Origin: Tetraselmis striata
Lineage: Eukaryota > Chlorophyta > Chlorodendrophyceae > Chlorodendrales > Chlorodendraceae
Length of the DNA stretch: 64,000 bases
Direction: 5' to 3'
Assembly: GCA_006384855.1 (NCBI GenBank)
Contig: VCJN01002150.1
Coordinates: 118,265 to 182,264, forward strand
The notes below the pieces were generated by a model that saw nothing but the letters and a program-made list of their open reading frames with translations, had not been told where the DNA came from and did no database searches. Positions 1 to 11,883 of this stretch are shown one piece after another; positions within the stretch are counted from its first letter, which is position 1; the number at the start of each line of letters is the position of its first letter. The translations under genes and the position numbers were made by a program.

Positions 1-735
1 ACGCTGAGTAATAGCTTTGCGTCGAGAAGCCCCCGCCAAGCATCGTAGCTGGCAACATTTGTGCCCATGATCCCCGAAGGTGAGATTTGATTCGTGGAAC
101 GTTTCCGGCTTGTTTTAAGCATCACTTCGAGCCGGTTTTGCATTGCCAAGATCTCCACGTCCATCATGCTCGGCCACTTCAAAGACACAACGAAGTTGAA
201 GGACGAGGACAGACATGCCGTGAACAAGTACCAAAAGCCTATCGCGCTCTTTTCCAAGCACATGAAGATGGCGGCAACAGACGGGACAACAATCGTCGAC
301 GTCACAGCCGGGACCAGACAACTGCGGTGCGCGAGGGGTGCAACCCGGGTGAGTGACATTACAATGCGATAAAACAAAATCATTAACGCCTCGTGCGGTT
401 TGCCACGCACGCCGTCAGGTCGCTGCGGCCTTTATGTGTTGTTGGACTAAATTAGCCCGGACCACTCCTTCATACACATGAAGTTGAATACCGTCCTCAT
501 TGACAACCATAAGACACAAATCGCTGGGATGGAATCCATGATAAAGTCATGGTTCAAAGAGAAGCTATGGGGCGAGACTCAGAGACTGCGTCCAAATGAG
601 TTCGAGAAGTGGCCGGGTCTATCCCTTCCAATTACCATGGAAGAGCAGCGGGAGGAGCTTATAGCGGCGGAGAAGAGGAGACACAAGGCGGCAAAGCGCC
701 GAAGGGATTACGTGGTCGACGATACCTGGGCGGCT
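1..735 (+). pseudogene. 3' end of a second copy of the methyltransferase-domain transposon gene
   Basis: These bases match the last exons of the 33.5-40.8 kb gene. An exon end lies at 1-79 followed by GTGAG, an exon at about 151-348, and the final exon at about 481-735. The peptide contains IVDVTAGT followed by an altered stretch where the other copy reads GTGTTAV, so the SAM-binding loop is damaged. The final exon keeps the LIDNHKTQIAGM and WFKEKLWGETQRLRPNEFEKWPG segments, aligned to the full copy. The copy starts before the window. Its tail is separated from its right terminus (2551-2834) by about 1.8 kb of unrelated DNA. It is a decayed paralogue, not a working gene. Confidence 0.85.
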
Positions 736-752
736 CAACGCCGGTGCGGCAG

Positions 753-1067
753 TCCGAAAAATACACACTGTCTTCTGGTACACCACCCTCCTTCCGCATG
801 ATTGGTGGAGGCATGCCGGACGAGGCGACTGGGAGGCCGCCGTGGCGTGCGCTGCTGCTGGCGGGCGGCCTGCTCTTGGGTGGCGCGACGCTGCTGATTA
901 TGGGCGCGGTGGAGATGGCGTGCTGCCCGAAGGCGCACTGGGCGGCGATGCTCTTCCTCGGCGCGCTAGCCTTCGTGCCCGGCTTCTACCACAGTCGGAT
1001 AGCCTACCTCGCGGCGCGCGGCGCCCGCGGCTACTCCTTCGACCAGCTGCGCGAGGTCGTTGTCTGA
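753..1067 (+). CDS. TMEM230-like membrane protein, last exon
   Basis: The open frame ends at TGA 1065-1067. The peptide has two hydrophobic segments (around ALLLAGGLLLGGATLLIMGA and AAMLFLGALAFVPGF) followed by PGFYHSRIAYLAARGARGY. That is the signature of the TMEM230/TMEM134 family of small two-pass membrane proteins of the endomembrane system. A splice acceptor (GCGGCAG) at 752 would give an in-frame exon starting SEKYTLSSG. An internal Met at 798 could also serve as start if the gene is intronless. The family is usually 100-120 residues, so this exon holds most of it. It lies inside a broken transposon copy, so it may be a captured fragment. Family assignment is firm; function in this organism is inference. 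Confidence 0.75.
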   Translation, partial: SEKYTLSSGTPPSFRMIGGGMPDEATGRPPWRALLLAGGLLLGGATLLIMGAVEMACCPKAHWAAMLFLGALAFVPGFYHSRIAYLAARGARGYSFDQLREVVV

Positions 1068-1950
1068 GCCGGCCGTGTGGTCCCTGCACACGAGTCACTA
1101 CATAGAGCATCCCGGGGCTGCATAACAGAGAAATAGCGCGAAGGAGACGATGTTATCGGAGCGAACAGCGAGGCGACGCCAACCATAACTCCCCCAAACC
1201 CCCAAAGTTAAAAGGCATTTTTTAGCCGAACAAGGCGAAGCCGCTCGGCGCTTGTGCGACCCCTTCCGTCTGGCTGGACCTGTGCGGCTTCAAAGGGGGC
1301 GGCGACTCAGCCGGGAGGTGCCTCGGAGACACCCCTCTGCAGGAACTGCCGCGCTGCGGCGGTGCGATAGGGTTTCAGAGTCGACAGACACCACAGGCAT
1401 AGGTGCAGAGCCCCCTTACCCCCCTCCCCTTCCCCTCCCCGCTCACCTCTCATTCAGCGTTTGGTGTGGTGTGCTAAAAAACGCGCCAAGCCTGAAGGTC
1501 TTGTAAGGGGTATCAAATGGGCATCTCCAAGTCCCACAAGTACTGGTCACTGGGTACCTGATGTACCTAAGAAACTGAGTACCTACATCCCCTCTGCCCT
1601 CAATAGTATACAAATTCCCATGCCTACTCAAGACGTCCTCCATGGGCAGCTCCCTCCCGTGACACATGCATTCAGCAGCTGGTGCCGGATGTTGACTGCC
1701 AGGGTTGACCCACTCTCTCCGGTGTCTACATCTCTTGCTGCCCCCCCCCCCCTGCCCCTCCGCGTAAATAATGGCCGCTTTTTTGTACAACAAGGGAAAG
1801 GGAAGGAGGGGGGGTTGTCGATTCCCAGCGCCCAAAGGGTGACTGACACATGGTCTGGCTGCCACCAGTGCCCCAGCCAGGTTCCAGTGTCGTTCCCTCC
1901 CCCCTTCTCTTCCTCTCTATCCATCCCACCATCCCTTCCTTGGCCCGCAT

Positions 1951-2451
1951 CATGCTGGGCATCCCGGGCGCCCCGGAGGCCATGGGGCGGCTGTCGCTTT
2001 CGGAGGTGGAGCCGCCGCAGCCGGTGCCAGCAAAAAGCGTGTCGGCAGTGTCGGCGGAGGCGCGACTGGGGCCGGGGCTGCCTTCTTGGCGGCTGCCCCC
2101 GCCGCGGGGCTGCTGGCCTGGAGCGACGGTGCCACCGCGGCAGTGGGCGCCCTGGGCGCCGGCGCCGCCACCCCCTCGCAGCCGCTGGGGCTGCCCCCCG
2201 GTGGCGGCCCCGTTGCCGCGCTTGCCTTCTCCCCCACGTGTGCCGCCGCTCCGGCGCTGCTTGTGCTCGCGGGGGATACCGCTAGTGTGCACGGCGTCAG
2301 CCGCGCCGCTCCCGGCGCGCCGCCTGCCGGCTCCATGCTGGGCTGGTGGCCGGAGCGCGGCGGTCTCGCCTGGCGCACCGCGGCGTGGCACCCCGCGGAG
2401 CCACTGTTTGCCGCTCTCAGCCAGGGTTGCCTGCTGCTGGGCCCCGCGCAG
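1951..2451 (+). CDS. Candidate GC-rich exon, possibly beta-propeller-like
   Basis: A long GC-rich open frame ends at a good donor (CGCAG|GTTAGCC) at 2451, followed at once by a poly-C tract. In the frame that includes 2086 the peptide has blocks such as GLLAWSDGATAAVGALG, PVAALAFSP, LLVLAGDTASVHGV and LAWRTAAWHPAEPLFAAL. Their hydrophobic spacing resembles WD40 repeats. The other plus frame, with ATG at 1951, is Pro/Arg-rich and looks like a shadow. No family is recognised with confidence. The start and upstream exons are not determined. Confidence 0.35.
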
Positions 2452-2518
2452 GTTAGCCCCCCCCCCCCCCCCCCCCCCCTCTCCCGCCCCTCCCCTTTGC
2501 ATATCTTATCAGATACAG

Positions 2519-2519
<1 letters not shown>

Positions 2520-2550
<31 letters not shown>
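2520..2550 (+). repeat. (GAT)n trinucleotide run
   Basis: A run of about ten ATG/GAT units just before the transposon's 3' flank. The full-length copy has only three units at this place. Confidence 0.9.
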
Positions 2551-2551
<1 letters not shown>

Positions 2552-2834
2552 GTAGTTCACTTTTCCGCAAAATTAGCCTTCATGAGCCGCTCGTACTTTT
2601 GTCCCAGCTTGGACGGAATTTCAGCCCCCGACGGCACAAACTACTTGTAACCATCACGTTTCCTTCACTCTTTTGATTCGCCCCTGATTGGACAAAATTG
2701 TTTTCCCGACTTCGTACAAATGAACCAACCGGCCTTCATGACAGCTATCAATCCCACTACTGACCCTAAACCCTAATTTAGATGTAACCACAGTGCACCG
2801 CGTGACTCATTGCAAATTAGGTTGAATTATTGTT
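2551..2834. mobile_element. Right terminus of the DUF7869/methyltransferase transposon (copy 1)
   Basis: This segment aligns with 40828-41164. It contains the subterminal TTTTGTCCCAG..GGAC repeats, the CCCTAATTTAGA block, and the terminal ATTATTGTT, the counterpart of ATTACTGTT at 41164. It marks the right end of the copy whose gene tail is at 1-735. Confidence 0.75.
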
Positions 2835-3149
2835 TCCTTAGCATCTTCCATCTTCACACCCCGCCTACCACATGGCAGACCGCCTCGATGTTTGTCGCGG
2901 GTTCGCCATGTGCAAGACGCTTTGGCTTTACCGCACGCCAGACCCGCTTGTGAAAACTGCCGTCCCCCGCCCGCCGGCAGCGTTTTACTAGATGCAAATA
3001 TCCGGCCCCTACCGGCCATGCTTGCATATGCCGACTTTATCTCGAATTATGTTAAAGAAGAGCGTTAAGATATCGCGCCTTTCTATTCCCTTGAGCGAGC
3101 CCCCATTCCGACCGCGCTTGCTGCGCGGGTTGGTGTTAGTAGTCGCCCC

Positions 3150-5860
3150 CTTTGCGTACCCTCACCGATATGACCCGCTCCATCTTGGCCGCGCCGATTG
3201 CTCAGCGCCTTTGCCTTGCTCGCCGATATAATTTTCTACCCCGTCACTGGTCGCGATTCCGCACCCGACCTGTGGCCGACTTCACTGCCATAGTTGAACG
3301 AGCAGCCCCGTCTAGTCAACTACTCCTACCACGACGTGCCACAGGTATGCATCCTAGGGCGGATGACGTGGCTCATGAGCGCGGGCGGGCAGCTATGCGT
3401 CAATCGCGCAGTAATGCGCCATCCGGACCACGCCCCGACTCGTGTGCTCCCAAGTCCAACTTTATGCGTCACCGAGTGCGCCGCAACTGGCAAGCTTGGG
3501 CGGATATCGGCGCCGGACGCATGGTCGTCGACATGATCCGCAACGGTGTGCGCATCCCGTTTAGGGACAAGCCGCCCCCTCATTTGTCACCAAGGCGTCT
3601 CGATGGAGGACGCGACTCGCGACCGGCTACGCTTCATGGACGCGAGCTGGCTCGGTTATTGGCTAGCGGAGCGTGGGAGGAAGGCCATTGCTTGCGGTGA
3701 GTCTCCCGGCTGCTTCTCGTCCCCAAGCCCAATGTCAACAAGTGGCGACTCATCGACATGCAATCCCTCAACCGGTATTGTGAGGAGCGGGACTTGACCT
3801 TTGAGACCGTCACCTGGCTCAATCATCTGGCTCGGCCCGGCGACTATATATGCTCTCTATGGACATGCAGGGACGGCTTCTACACCTTCGGCATTGGCCC
3901 CGAGGACCGAGACTACTTTACCGTCGACTACCGAGGCACTAACTACCGACGGGCAAGGGCTCCCTATGGGCTGGAGCCTAAGCCATGCCTACTTATGCTC
4001 CTTCACTGCCGCGTTCAACCGCCACTTGCGTCGCCTCGATTTCACAGTAGCCCCCCACGGAGTGCGTCGGTCCATGCTCAGCATAGGAAGACGCCATACG
4101 CTGCGCCGGCACTTCAGTGGCTGCCGCATGCTCTCCCACATGGACGACTCCATGTTCTTCGTGTCAAATCGAGCACATATGCTTACGCCGTGCGAGATCG
4201 CATCACTTCACCAGTGGGGAAGCTATGCCTCAGCCGACACCCCGACAAGGGCCAGTGGGAGCCAGTGCGACGTCGAGAGCACCTCGGACTGGATTTCGAC
4301 TCACATAACGGTACGCGATTTGCCCCCCTCCCCCCCCCCCCCCCCCCCCGCGGAACCTCGAATCGCTAGCTGCAACGGCCCTGAGTCTCATCCGCCGCAG
4401 CAAGCGCGACAAACGATGGCTGCAGGTGCGAGAGCTCGCGTCCATGGAAGGTCTTGCCTAATTAATGTTCTTCGCCATCAAGCCTGGCCCGCTCTATCTC
4501 CGCGAGCTGCACGAAGTACTCCGCACGAAGGACTCGTGGAGCGGGCGCGTCAAGATGACGCACCAGCTCCGACGCGTTCTCGAGTGGTAGTAGGCCGCGG
4601 TCCCTACACACAGCAACGCACGGCCGTTCCATCTACAGTCCCGTCGAGACCGTCCGCATGCACGTCCACAGCTCCAGATACGGGTGGCGGGAGCGCCTTC
4701 CTTAACGAGACCACAGAGGCGCGCGGCTTCTGGTACGACGGCGGCCGCCGCGAGCTACACATCACCTACAAGGAACTCAATCAAGGCTTTCTGGTACGCT
4801 GTGCTCACCTTGCTTTCGGGGCTGCGAGGTCACAGATGTTGCTTCATGATGATAATAACATGGCAGTGGTCCAAATCCTCGCCAATCTCATCTTTAGCCC
4901 CCAACCTCTATTCCTGACCAACCTACGGAAGCTGTGGTTTATCCTCAACACAAACGACATCTACACGCGTGCGCGCTACATCAAGACCACGGCGAACATC
5001 TGGGATGACCGCCTCAGCCGCGACATCGATTACGACGGCTAGGCGCTCAATCTACGCCACTTCAACCACCTCTACATGGAGACGCTCACTGGCGTGTACA
5101 ACACGACGCTATCGCAGATGCCTTCCGCGATCACTGTGTTCACGACCTAGGTATCGCGGTACGGCGGGAGGTGGATGACTTGTTCCAGCATGCAGTGCCT
5201 CTCGGCAACACCCTACAATCGTATCTACACGCGTGCGCGCTACATCAAGACCACGGCGAACATCTGGGATGACCGCCTCAGCCGCGACATCGATTACGAA
5301 GGCTAGGCGCTCAATCTACGCCACTTCAACCACCTCGACACCAACCACCTCAATATATGTAGTCGATACACCATCGTTCGCTTCGTTACAATGGAGAGAA
5401 CGCGCGGGTTTTGCGCTACAACTCCCGCTCGCGCGACCCGTGCAGCGACGCTACCTAAAGCCTGCCCCTTTCCGACGGTGCGTGGCGTCGCGAGGAGCAC
5501 AACTGGTAGTGCAACCCTCCCTGGGGGATTATCGACGATCTCGTCACTATCCTCCACATCTCCATCCGGCGCGCGGCAACCACCGTCATCGTGCCTACAG
5601 GTCCGATCGATGGCATGTGGGATGGTTGTCTCCCCACTCTCCCCGGACGCTACATTTTCGCGCCCGGCCGTCTCGGCGAGCGTGTCGGCGTTGGTCCTCC
5701 CAAGTGCCCCTTGGTCACCTTAATTTTGGCTCCCCCTTCGAGCTTTGTGCCCGGCCCTGGCTTTTGTATTGCCTCTCGCCTGCCCTTCGGGCTGGCGAGC
5801 GCCCTCCTGCGTCGTGCCCCAAGATTGAGCACGGCAAACAGCGGCCCCCCTCATTTTGAA
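3150..5860 (+). mobile_element. DIRS-like retroelement fossil (RT and RNase H region)
   Basis: The plus strand carries reverse-transcriptase blocks in order: a RLIDMQSLNRY-type segment near 3.75 kb, a DGFYTFGIGPEDRDYFTVDYRG block near 3.9 kb, and the HMDDSMFF block (the YxDD motif) near 4.15 kb. RNase H-like sequence follows at 4.68-5.04 kb (HITYKELNQ, LLHDDNNMAVV, NIWDDRLSR). This order and the DDN-AVV / LSR signatures fit DIRS-type (tyrosine-recombinase) retroelements better than Ty3 or Copia. A segment of a little over 100 bases occurs twice. The element is broken in many places and looks old. No terminal repeats were identified, so its ends are approximate. Confidence 0.7.
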
Positions 5861-8800
5861 ATCTTTATTACCCTTGGTTGGGGTTTCCTTCCGCCTTGTA
5901 CGCATTGCTCGCGCACGCCTAAGAAACGGCAATCAATGTGGCACGCATGCGACGCGCGCAGCTACACATCTTACCACACACGAACATGGACTGTTGTACA
6001 GTGGGCGTGCTATACAACACCCAAATTAGACGTTGGTAGAAAACGACCGTGACAACGAGCGAGCGCGGTCAACTCCAACCCATCGCCGATGTGAGTCGTC
6101 CCCGCCGCTCGAGGTAGCATTTAATAACAACTAGCGGGGTCTTTGCTGTCCCCGTCATCTCCCACTTCGCGCTCCACCTACCATGTGGCGGGCCGCGTCC
6201 GCTTCCCCCCCCCCCCCCCCCTCTCCCTCACTTGGAGCTTTGTGCTACTGCCCTAGAAAACGCTAAAACCCAAACCAAGACACCTTTTCGGCAGACCACA
6301 CAGCCCTCTCTATTTACTTTACCACATTGCAGTTTTTTTGTCGTATTCACACGAGTGTAGTCCCTATATCTTTTTTATGATGTGTTGATGTCGCCGATAT
6401 GGCCAGCACGTATCAGCAACGGACGTGTTGTTGAGATGATGTGTAGGTTGTTAGGCGTTTCGAGTCCAGGGAAAACGGAGGAATTCCGTCTATCTGGCGG
6501 GTGTTCCGGGCCCGTGTGGGGCGTCTTGGGCGGCTAGCAAGTAAACGATGACCGACTCCAGCCCGCAGACTGCGACGACAGTAGTTGTGAGCATATACCC
6601 AAATTGAATCTGAATTTGAATTTGATTACAACGTGCTCGTATGTTGCTCTCCACGGCCGAGAGTGAGTTAATCTCAGGGCCTGCCATATCTAGCCATAGT
6701 AGGGAACACATAGTGTAATTACAGCTCAAGCGGCCATCTTCTTTCGTTTCCAAGCCCCGCATCCTTCCATCGGGCTTCCCGCCGCCCGGACGGACTTCTT
6801 CCGAGGTCTAGCGTCAGACAACTCCCCCTAGTAGAGGGCCCATAACCTGTTGTGCGGAATGTCCCTACCAACCCGCCACGTGCGGGTCCCGGCTCGTGCC
6901 GGGGACTGTGGGAGGGAGCGTGAAGCGCGGAGAGTGGCTGGTTACATAAGAGCGACCATGCCCGCCCGGGCGCTGCACCCATCTAGGCATGCGTTGCGGT
7001 GCCATCAATGAAGATGTGTAATAAACTACTCAGGCATACCCTAGCTGCATTGTACATATTCGGTAGTGCGCCAACAATGATGTCAACAACACTACATGCA
7101 TATTTATATCGTCTGGCTAGCATATTAGCATGGTCCGGTGTCAACATATTGCACATGCGTCGTGTGTCTTCTGACATTTGCGCATCAATATGTTACGTGC
7201 CGGCAACCTTGTTGACTGTGTTCGGGTCTGTAAAATGAAAACCAGCAAAATATATTTGCGTGCCATATCCACGCGTCGTTCACGCTGTGGGCGTGCATTT
7301 TTGTTTTGGACCCCTCCACAAAGAAAGAAAAACTGCAATTTATTTATATCTGAAAATCAGAACATGCCATGACTATGACACGCAATCCTTGACTCGATGG
7401 TGCGAAACAATTCCATCCTTATTTTTGCGATTTGAGAATTCAGTTAAAATGGTACGACAACCAGGCGCCGGGGGGCAGGCTTACCCAGGTAGGTTGCACA
7501 TTAGCTCAGGGTGAACCCAGAGAGGCTCCGGAGTGCAGACTAGAGGTATATAGATAATCCTTAATAGCCGCAATAAGAGATCTGCTGCATGGGGTGGTTT
7601 GTATTCGCATGGGCAAATCCTGGAGGCCCTATCTAGGGTACATATAATTATTGTACGCTAGAGACTTTGAGAGCTTCAAAAAAGATTCGGTCCGTTCTCA
7701 ACGAAGGCTATTTTAAGTCAGAAACAACAATTTTGCAGCCGGAAGCTAGTCCTTATCGCTGATGTGACATGCTCGCTTGGCCAGACGGGAACTCCAACTG
7801 ACACCTACCCGCATAGCATGCTGTCCCCAGCGTTGGGACGCCGGAAGTAGCGTACATTGTCTGCAGTTGTAGATTTGCGCGAGCATAGTATCAGTGCGGT
7901 TTAGGTCACTCACCCCTCATATGCGGTATTACAATGAATGAGTGTAGCTAATAAATGATGGTAAGAAAAAGTACTCTTAATTAAGGGATGCTGACAGTCA
8001 TGGCACCACGTCACCTGCACCGTACGCGTTGTATCACACATGAACAGCACGTGTGGTGTAGCGGCGTAACAGCGCATCCTTACTCAACGGCATTCTGAGG
8101 CAGCAAGTGCTACATTCTGTTCCCATATGGATAATGCTACTCACAAAAAGGGCATAACGCGCACCACTGGTAGTTTGGTACGTACAGCCCTGGAACACTG
8201 CGTACCAGTGGTAGTTTGGTGCGAACTATTGGACGAGCACAGACAAGTAAGCCGTGTGCCTATGTGTGCTGCATGACCACTAGCAACGCTACTGTGCTCC
8301 ATATACAGAAAGGAACTAAACATGCCCCCATGCAGTAAATACCCTTTTCTGCTCATAGCGCCATGCATACGTGTATCGGCCTGCGCACGAGACCTGGCTG
8401 CCAGTGCCCTATCCGCCTCTCAGAGTAGAGGCGCTTGTGTCCTACCTGCCTGGAGGCAGCACATCATCTCAGGCAACCTGGAATACTGCATTGGAGCCGC
8501 ATCCCCGGCGTCAGCCACATCTGAGGCGTGTAGGGGTAGAAACAGCAACGGTGTGGGTATTTTGCGGATGGACAGAAACTCCACGTATGGTCTTTACACA
8601 TTACTGCCTTTTTTATCCATAACAACGATCTCCAGAAGCTGGTGCGCAGAAGCAACCGAGAGTTGCCTACGTGCAGAGTTGAATAGAGACAGGGCGAGGC
8701 GTGCGTGTTGTGCATGGCGTTGCAATCGTAATGAATTTACCATTTGAGCACAAGCAGATGCGCGCTCGGCCTGTTTCGCATCGGTTGAAACAGTTGTTTC

Positions 8801-9345
8801 TGTGGGCCCAATGGTGGACGAGTTGGGGACTTGGGGTAGGTGTAACATCCCTAGTTGATAGCAGGCACTACTTGTGGTGCAGGTCAGGACCTGGAGTCCC
8901 GGATGCTGATGCTATGCTTGCAGGGTGTGGGCTCAGGGTGTGTTCCTTGAACAGTGGATGGTCACAAGATTGTGGCTGTGCGCCCTCGAGATTCTCAAAC
9001 TCGTGTGTTAGGATGATCAACCTGTTGTCCTGCTCGAGGGCCCATGACATGGCATGGCTTCTGGCGGTCGTCTTGATTGGCGACGTGAGTATTGCTGGTG
9101 AAAATCAGGGAAAGTGTTGAAATGCATAAGGACTGTACATATATGTTTCTACTTTCGGCATCCGGGCGCCGCCCGTTTTATAGCGCTATAAAACCGAACG
9201 CAGACCACCCGCGAGGCGGGGGTACTAATTAATACTAATGGTGGACTGGAGTGACGAATCTGTAGCAGGACGGTCCAGGTCACGGACCGTCGCGCGGTAC
9301 CTTTCGCCTCCTGGCTGGTGTTTGTGACGTCGTTGAATCGGTGCC
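5861..9345. other. Gene-poor stretch
   Basis: I see no supported gene here. It holds a poly-C tract at about 6206-6221, a dispersed repeat (6640-6790), AT-rich DNA (7.0-7.7 kb), and two near-identical 20-base direct repeats containing GGTAGTTTGGT at about 8163 and 8205. Short open frames have no recognisable domains. Confidence 0.6.
6640..6790. repeat. Dispersed repeat, pair with 15955-16105
   Basis: Shares with 15955-16105, in the same order, the blocks GGGCCTGC, a CATAGTAGGGAACAC-like block (ATGGTAGGAACAC at the other site), GTGTAATTACA, TCCAAGCCCC and TCCATCGGG. Two diverged copies of an unclassified repeat. Confidence 0.65.
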
Positions 9346-10233
9346 TTACTGGTAAAGCGAGCTGATGTTGACGCTCAGAGCTCCAGCGCCCAGGTACTCG
9401 GGCTTCGGCCTCAGCACAACGAGGCTGTCAATCTCCGCGATCTGGTCGTAAAACTGCAGCACCTGGCTGTACCCCCTCTCCCTGGCCCAGTTTTGAGGCG
9501 CTCCGTAGTTGTGCAAGAACACCGCCGAGTTCTGGTGGAGGTGCCTCAGGACGTAGACCGAGCACGCCACCCGTGCGCGCCCATCCACCAGCACGCGGTC
9601 AAAGGTGGTGACGTTGAAGTTGTCCACGGCGTGCACGTAGTCCTCGAACTGGTGGTAATTTCCGGGAGCGTAGAAGGTGTGGCCCCAGCCATTGCCCCAG
9701 TCGCGGAAGCCGGGAGAGACGCTGGACAGCTGGTAGTGCACGTTCGGCAGACCCTCGATGGCCGCCCGGGTGTGGTTCCACCAGCCTGCGTCGTGCTCGA
9801 TGCTGTAGTACTCGCCGACGAGACGGTGAAACCAGATCGTAGACGCGCCGGAACCCCACTCCAGCATCGACTGCTCGCCGTTCAGGAAGGAGCGGATAAC
9901 GACCTGTTCGTTCTGAGTCATAAGGACGTCTGCGTCCCACACCTGCCCTTCCAGCGACTGCAGCTTGGCGCTGGGCGCTTGGGGCCTGGTCGCCCACAGA
10001 GCAACCGCCGCTGCGAAAGTGGCCGCGAGTGTGAGCGCGCATAAGAAGCCGAGGGCACGCATCAACTGGCGACCGCTCGAGGCAGCGGGGTGCCGCTTCC
10101 CGCCCAGCAGCGGTCGTCCCAAGGAAGCATCGTCTCGACTGGCGTCGAGACAAGACATATCCCCCAGCGTGAATGACGGCGACTTTCGCGGGCCGAAATC
10201 AAGCTGCGACATAATGTTCCTACTCTTTCTCAA
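9346..10233 (-). CDS. Type II membrane protein with methyltransferase-like lumenal domain
   Basis: An intronless 295-residue gene. A cytoplasmic N-terminus of about 57 residues precedes one transmembrane helix (about 60-81, ALGFLCALTLAATFAAAVAL), giving a signal-anchor layout. The rest is a Rossmann-like methyltransferase fold: LEWGSGAST at 124-132 is the SAM-binding loop, EYYSIEHD at 141-148 is the acidic second motif, and FDRVLVDGRARVACS at 211-225 plus AVFLHNY are later strands. Plants and algae have similar uncharacterised single-pass proteins with the GSG-ST / SIEHD / VDGRAR signature. Its substrate cannot be told. Start: Met at 10233; Met-8 at 10212 is an alternative. It is the most intact single-exon gene in the window. 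Confidence 0.8.
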   Translation of the reverse strand: MRKSRNIMSQLDFGPRKSPSFTLGDMSCLDASRDDASLGRPLLGGKRHPAASSGRQLMRALGFLCALTLAATFAAAVALWATRPQAPSAKLQSLEGQVWDADVLMTQNEQVVIRSFLNGEQSMLEWGSGASTIWFHRLVGEYYSIEHDAGWWNHTRAAIEGLPNVHYQLSSVSPGFRDWGNGWGHTFYAPGNYHQFEDYVHAVDNFNVTTFDRVLVDGRARVACSVYVLRHLHQNSAVFLHNYGAPQNWARERGYSQVLQFYDQIAEIDSLVVLRPKPEYLGAGALSVNISSLYQ

Positions 10234-10755
10234 GAGTGTGTCGTTTTGCGAGTGGAGGGGGCTGGGGCCGAATGACCGAGGGAACAGCCGCGTAGTGAGA
10301 AGGTGAGAAGGCAGAGGGTTGGGTCGGTGTTTCGGTACCCCACAAAGCCTCCACCACCCACTCCAGGTCTGCCTCGTGGATGTCCCCAGGAATATTGATT
10401 CGGGATTAAAACATTACTGTTGGGATTGAAAACATTGATTGAAAACATGATTGAAAACATTACTGCCGTTGATGACGACGACGATGAACTAGTCGCTAAT
10501 CCTTATCATACATCAAGGAACGATTGCTACTGATACGACGGGCTTAAATTACAACGCGACGAATGAAGAACGAACCGGCGGGCCTACCATGCAGGTACGG
10601 GTACAATATAATAAGGATTATATGAATGTATTTATGAGTGGACGGTTAACTATATATCCAGGATTAATGCCAACTGTTTATCTAATCGTTATGAGTCGGT
10701 CATTTCGCGCCCTGCTGGCGCCGCGGCAATTGTGGCAGCGCGACCAGTCGATACC

Positions 10756-11071
10756 TGTACATAACGTAATCTTACTGTTTTTAATTTTGTTTGTGGTGAA
10801 TTACAAAAGGGCAGTAACAATTCCAGCAGCACAACCCCTGGTAGAGTGGTAGTAGCCTGGTACAGTATAGTAGTCCAAGTATGTACTATCGAGGTAGCGA
10901 ACTACAAGCACCGCACGCATAACGTAATCCTTACTGTTTTTTAATTTTGTTTGTGGTGAATTACAAAAGGGCAGTAACAATTCCAGCAGCACAACCCCTA
11001 CCTGGTAGTAGCCTGGGTAGTTCAATATATATATGATCCCGAGGTAGCGAACTACAAGCACCGCATGCATA
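10756..11071. repeat. Tandem duplication, ~160-bp period
   Basis: The block from the TAACGTAATC segment through AATTACAAAAGGGCAGTAACAA to the GAGGTAGCGAACTAC segment occurs at about 10758-10915 and again at about 10919-11066, with small changes. It lies directly before the LINE-like frame. Confidence 0.85.
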
Positions 11072-11880
11072 CCGCTTTGAAGAATCTGTGGGCATCTGTG
11101 GGAATGGATGCGGGGGCGGTGCTTGACCGGGACCGTTCGGGAGCCGGCGACTTGACCCTTGAGACGAGTGAGCTGCGCCCATCGGACCGTTCGCGGCCGT
11201 CGGACTTGACGATGGCGGGGTGGGGAGGGGCAGCGTGCGATTACATGATCGACTTCGCGTGCGTGTCCTCCACGACCCCCACTTGGAGCAACTACCCCCG
11301 TTTGTACACCCCGGGAATCGCGGCGACCGAGGCGGAGCATGGTAAGTTGGCATCGGACCGGGCGTCTTCCGCCCCAGTGCAGGGTGTTCACCGGTACTAC
11401 CCTTTTGTGGTTGAGGACCGCGGCCGTCTCGGGAAGTCCGCTTTGACGGTGGTCTACATCTTCGCGGTGCTGTTGGCTGTGCGCAACTTCCCTGGCGGTC
11501 CTTCCGCCCCGACCTCATGCTTCCTTCGTGGTCAATCCGTTCAGGCACTTCGGAACTTTGTCGCTCGCCAACATGCGGAGTTCCGCCGTCACCTGTCGCG
11601 CACACGGCGGGGGCTGTTGCAGCGGGTCTCGGCTTGCGTGCATGGTACCTTGGGCGGCATTCTCTCTGCCGGTGTGCATATGGCCAAGTCCGATGCGTGG
11701 GCTCGTGCCCATTCTGCGTCTTCTCATGTTACTGCTTCCACCTCGCAGTCGTTGTAGAGGACCTTTCTGATTGTCCTTTTTTTGGTGATTTCCTGATATC
11801 GCCTTCTGTTGGTAGTACATGTATGTACTGCGTAATAAAATACACGAGACGGGAGTACCTGCTGTAACAAACGAGTGATT
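11065..11880 (+). mobile_element. LINE-like 3' end (reverse transcriptase C-terminal region)
   Basis: An open frame of about 230 residues (11065-11757) has the layout of the region after the polymerase domain in many non-LTR retrotransposons: a PSDLTMAGWGG block (RPADVxLPGW-like), a FACVS strand, AATEAEHGKLAS (AAxxAExxK-like), YYPFVVEDRGRLG (FxPxVVExxGxxG-like), then an Arg-rich tail. No palm-domain motifs remain upstream, so it is a 5'-truncated copy, as is usual for LINEs. The stop at 11757 is followed by about 120 bases of probable 3' UTR. Confidence 0.6.
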
Positions 11881-11883
11881 TAA

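Larger units (their letters stand above)
730..2519. other. ~1.8 kb of foreign DNA inside the transposon copy
   Basis: In the full-length copy the gene ends in a short GATGATGAT run, a stop, and then the AATTCCGCAAAATTAG segment. Here the matching left side stops near base 730 and the right side resumes after a GATGATG run near 2520. The DNA between has no counterpart in the 33-41 kb copy. It carries the TMEM230-like exon, a second candidate exon (1951-2451) and C-rich low-complexity DNA (1390-1760). I see no clear terminal repeats. It could be captured host DNA or an insertion at the GAT run. Confidence 0.55.
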
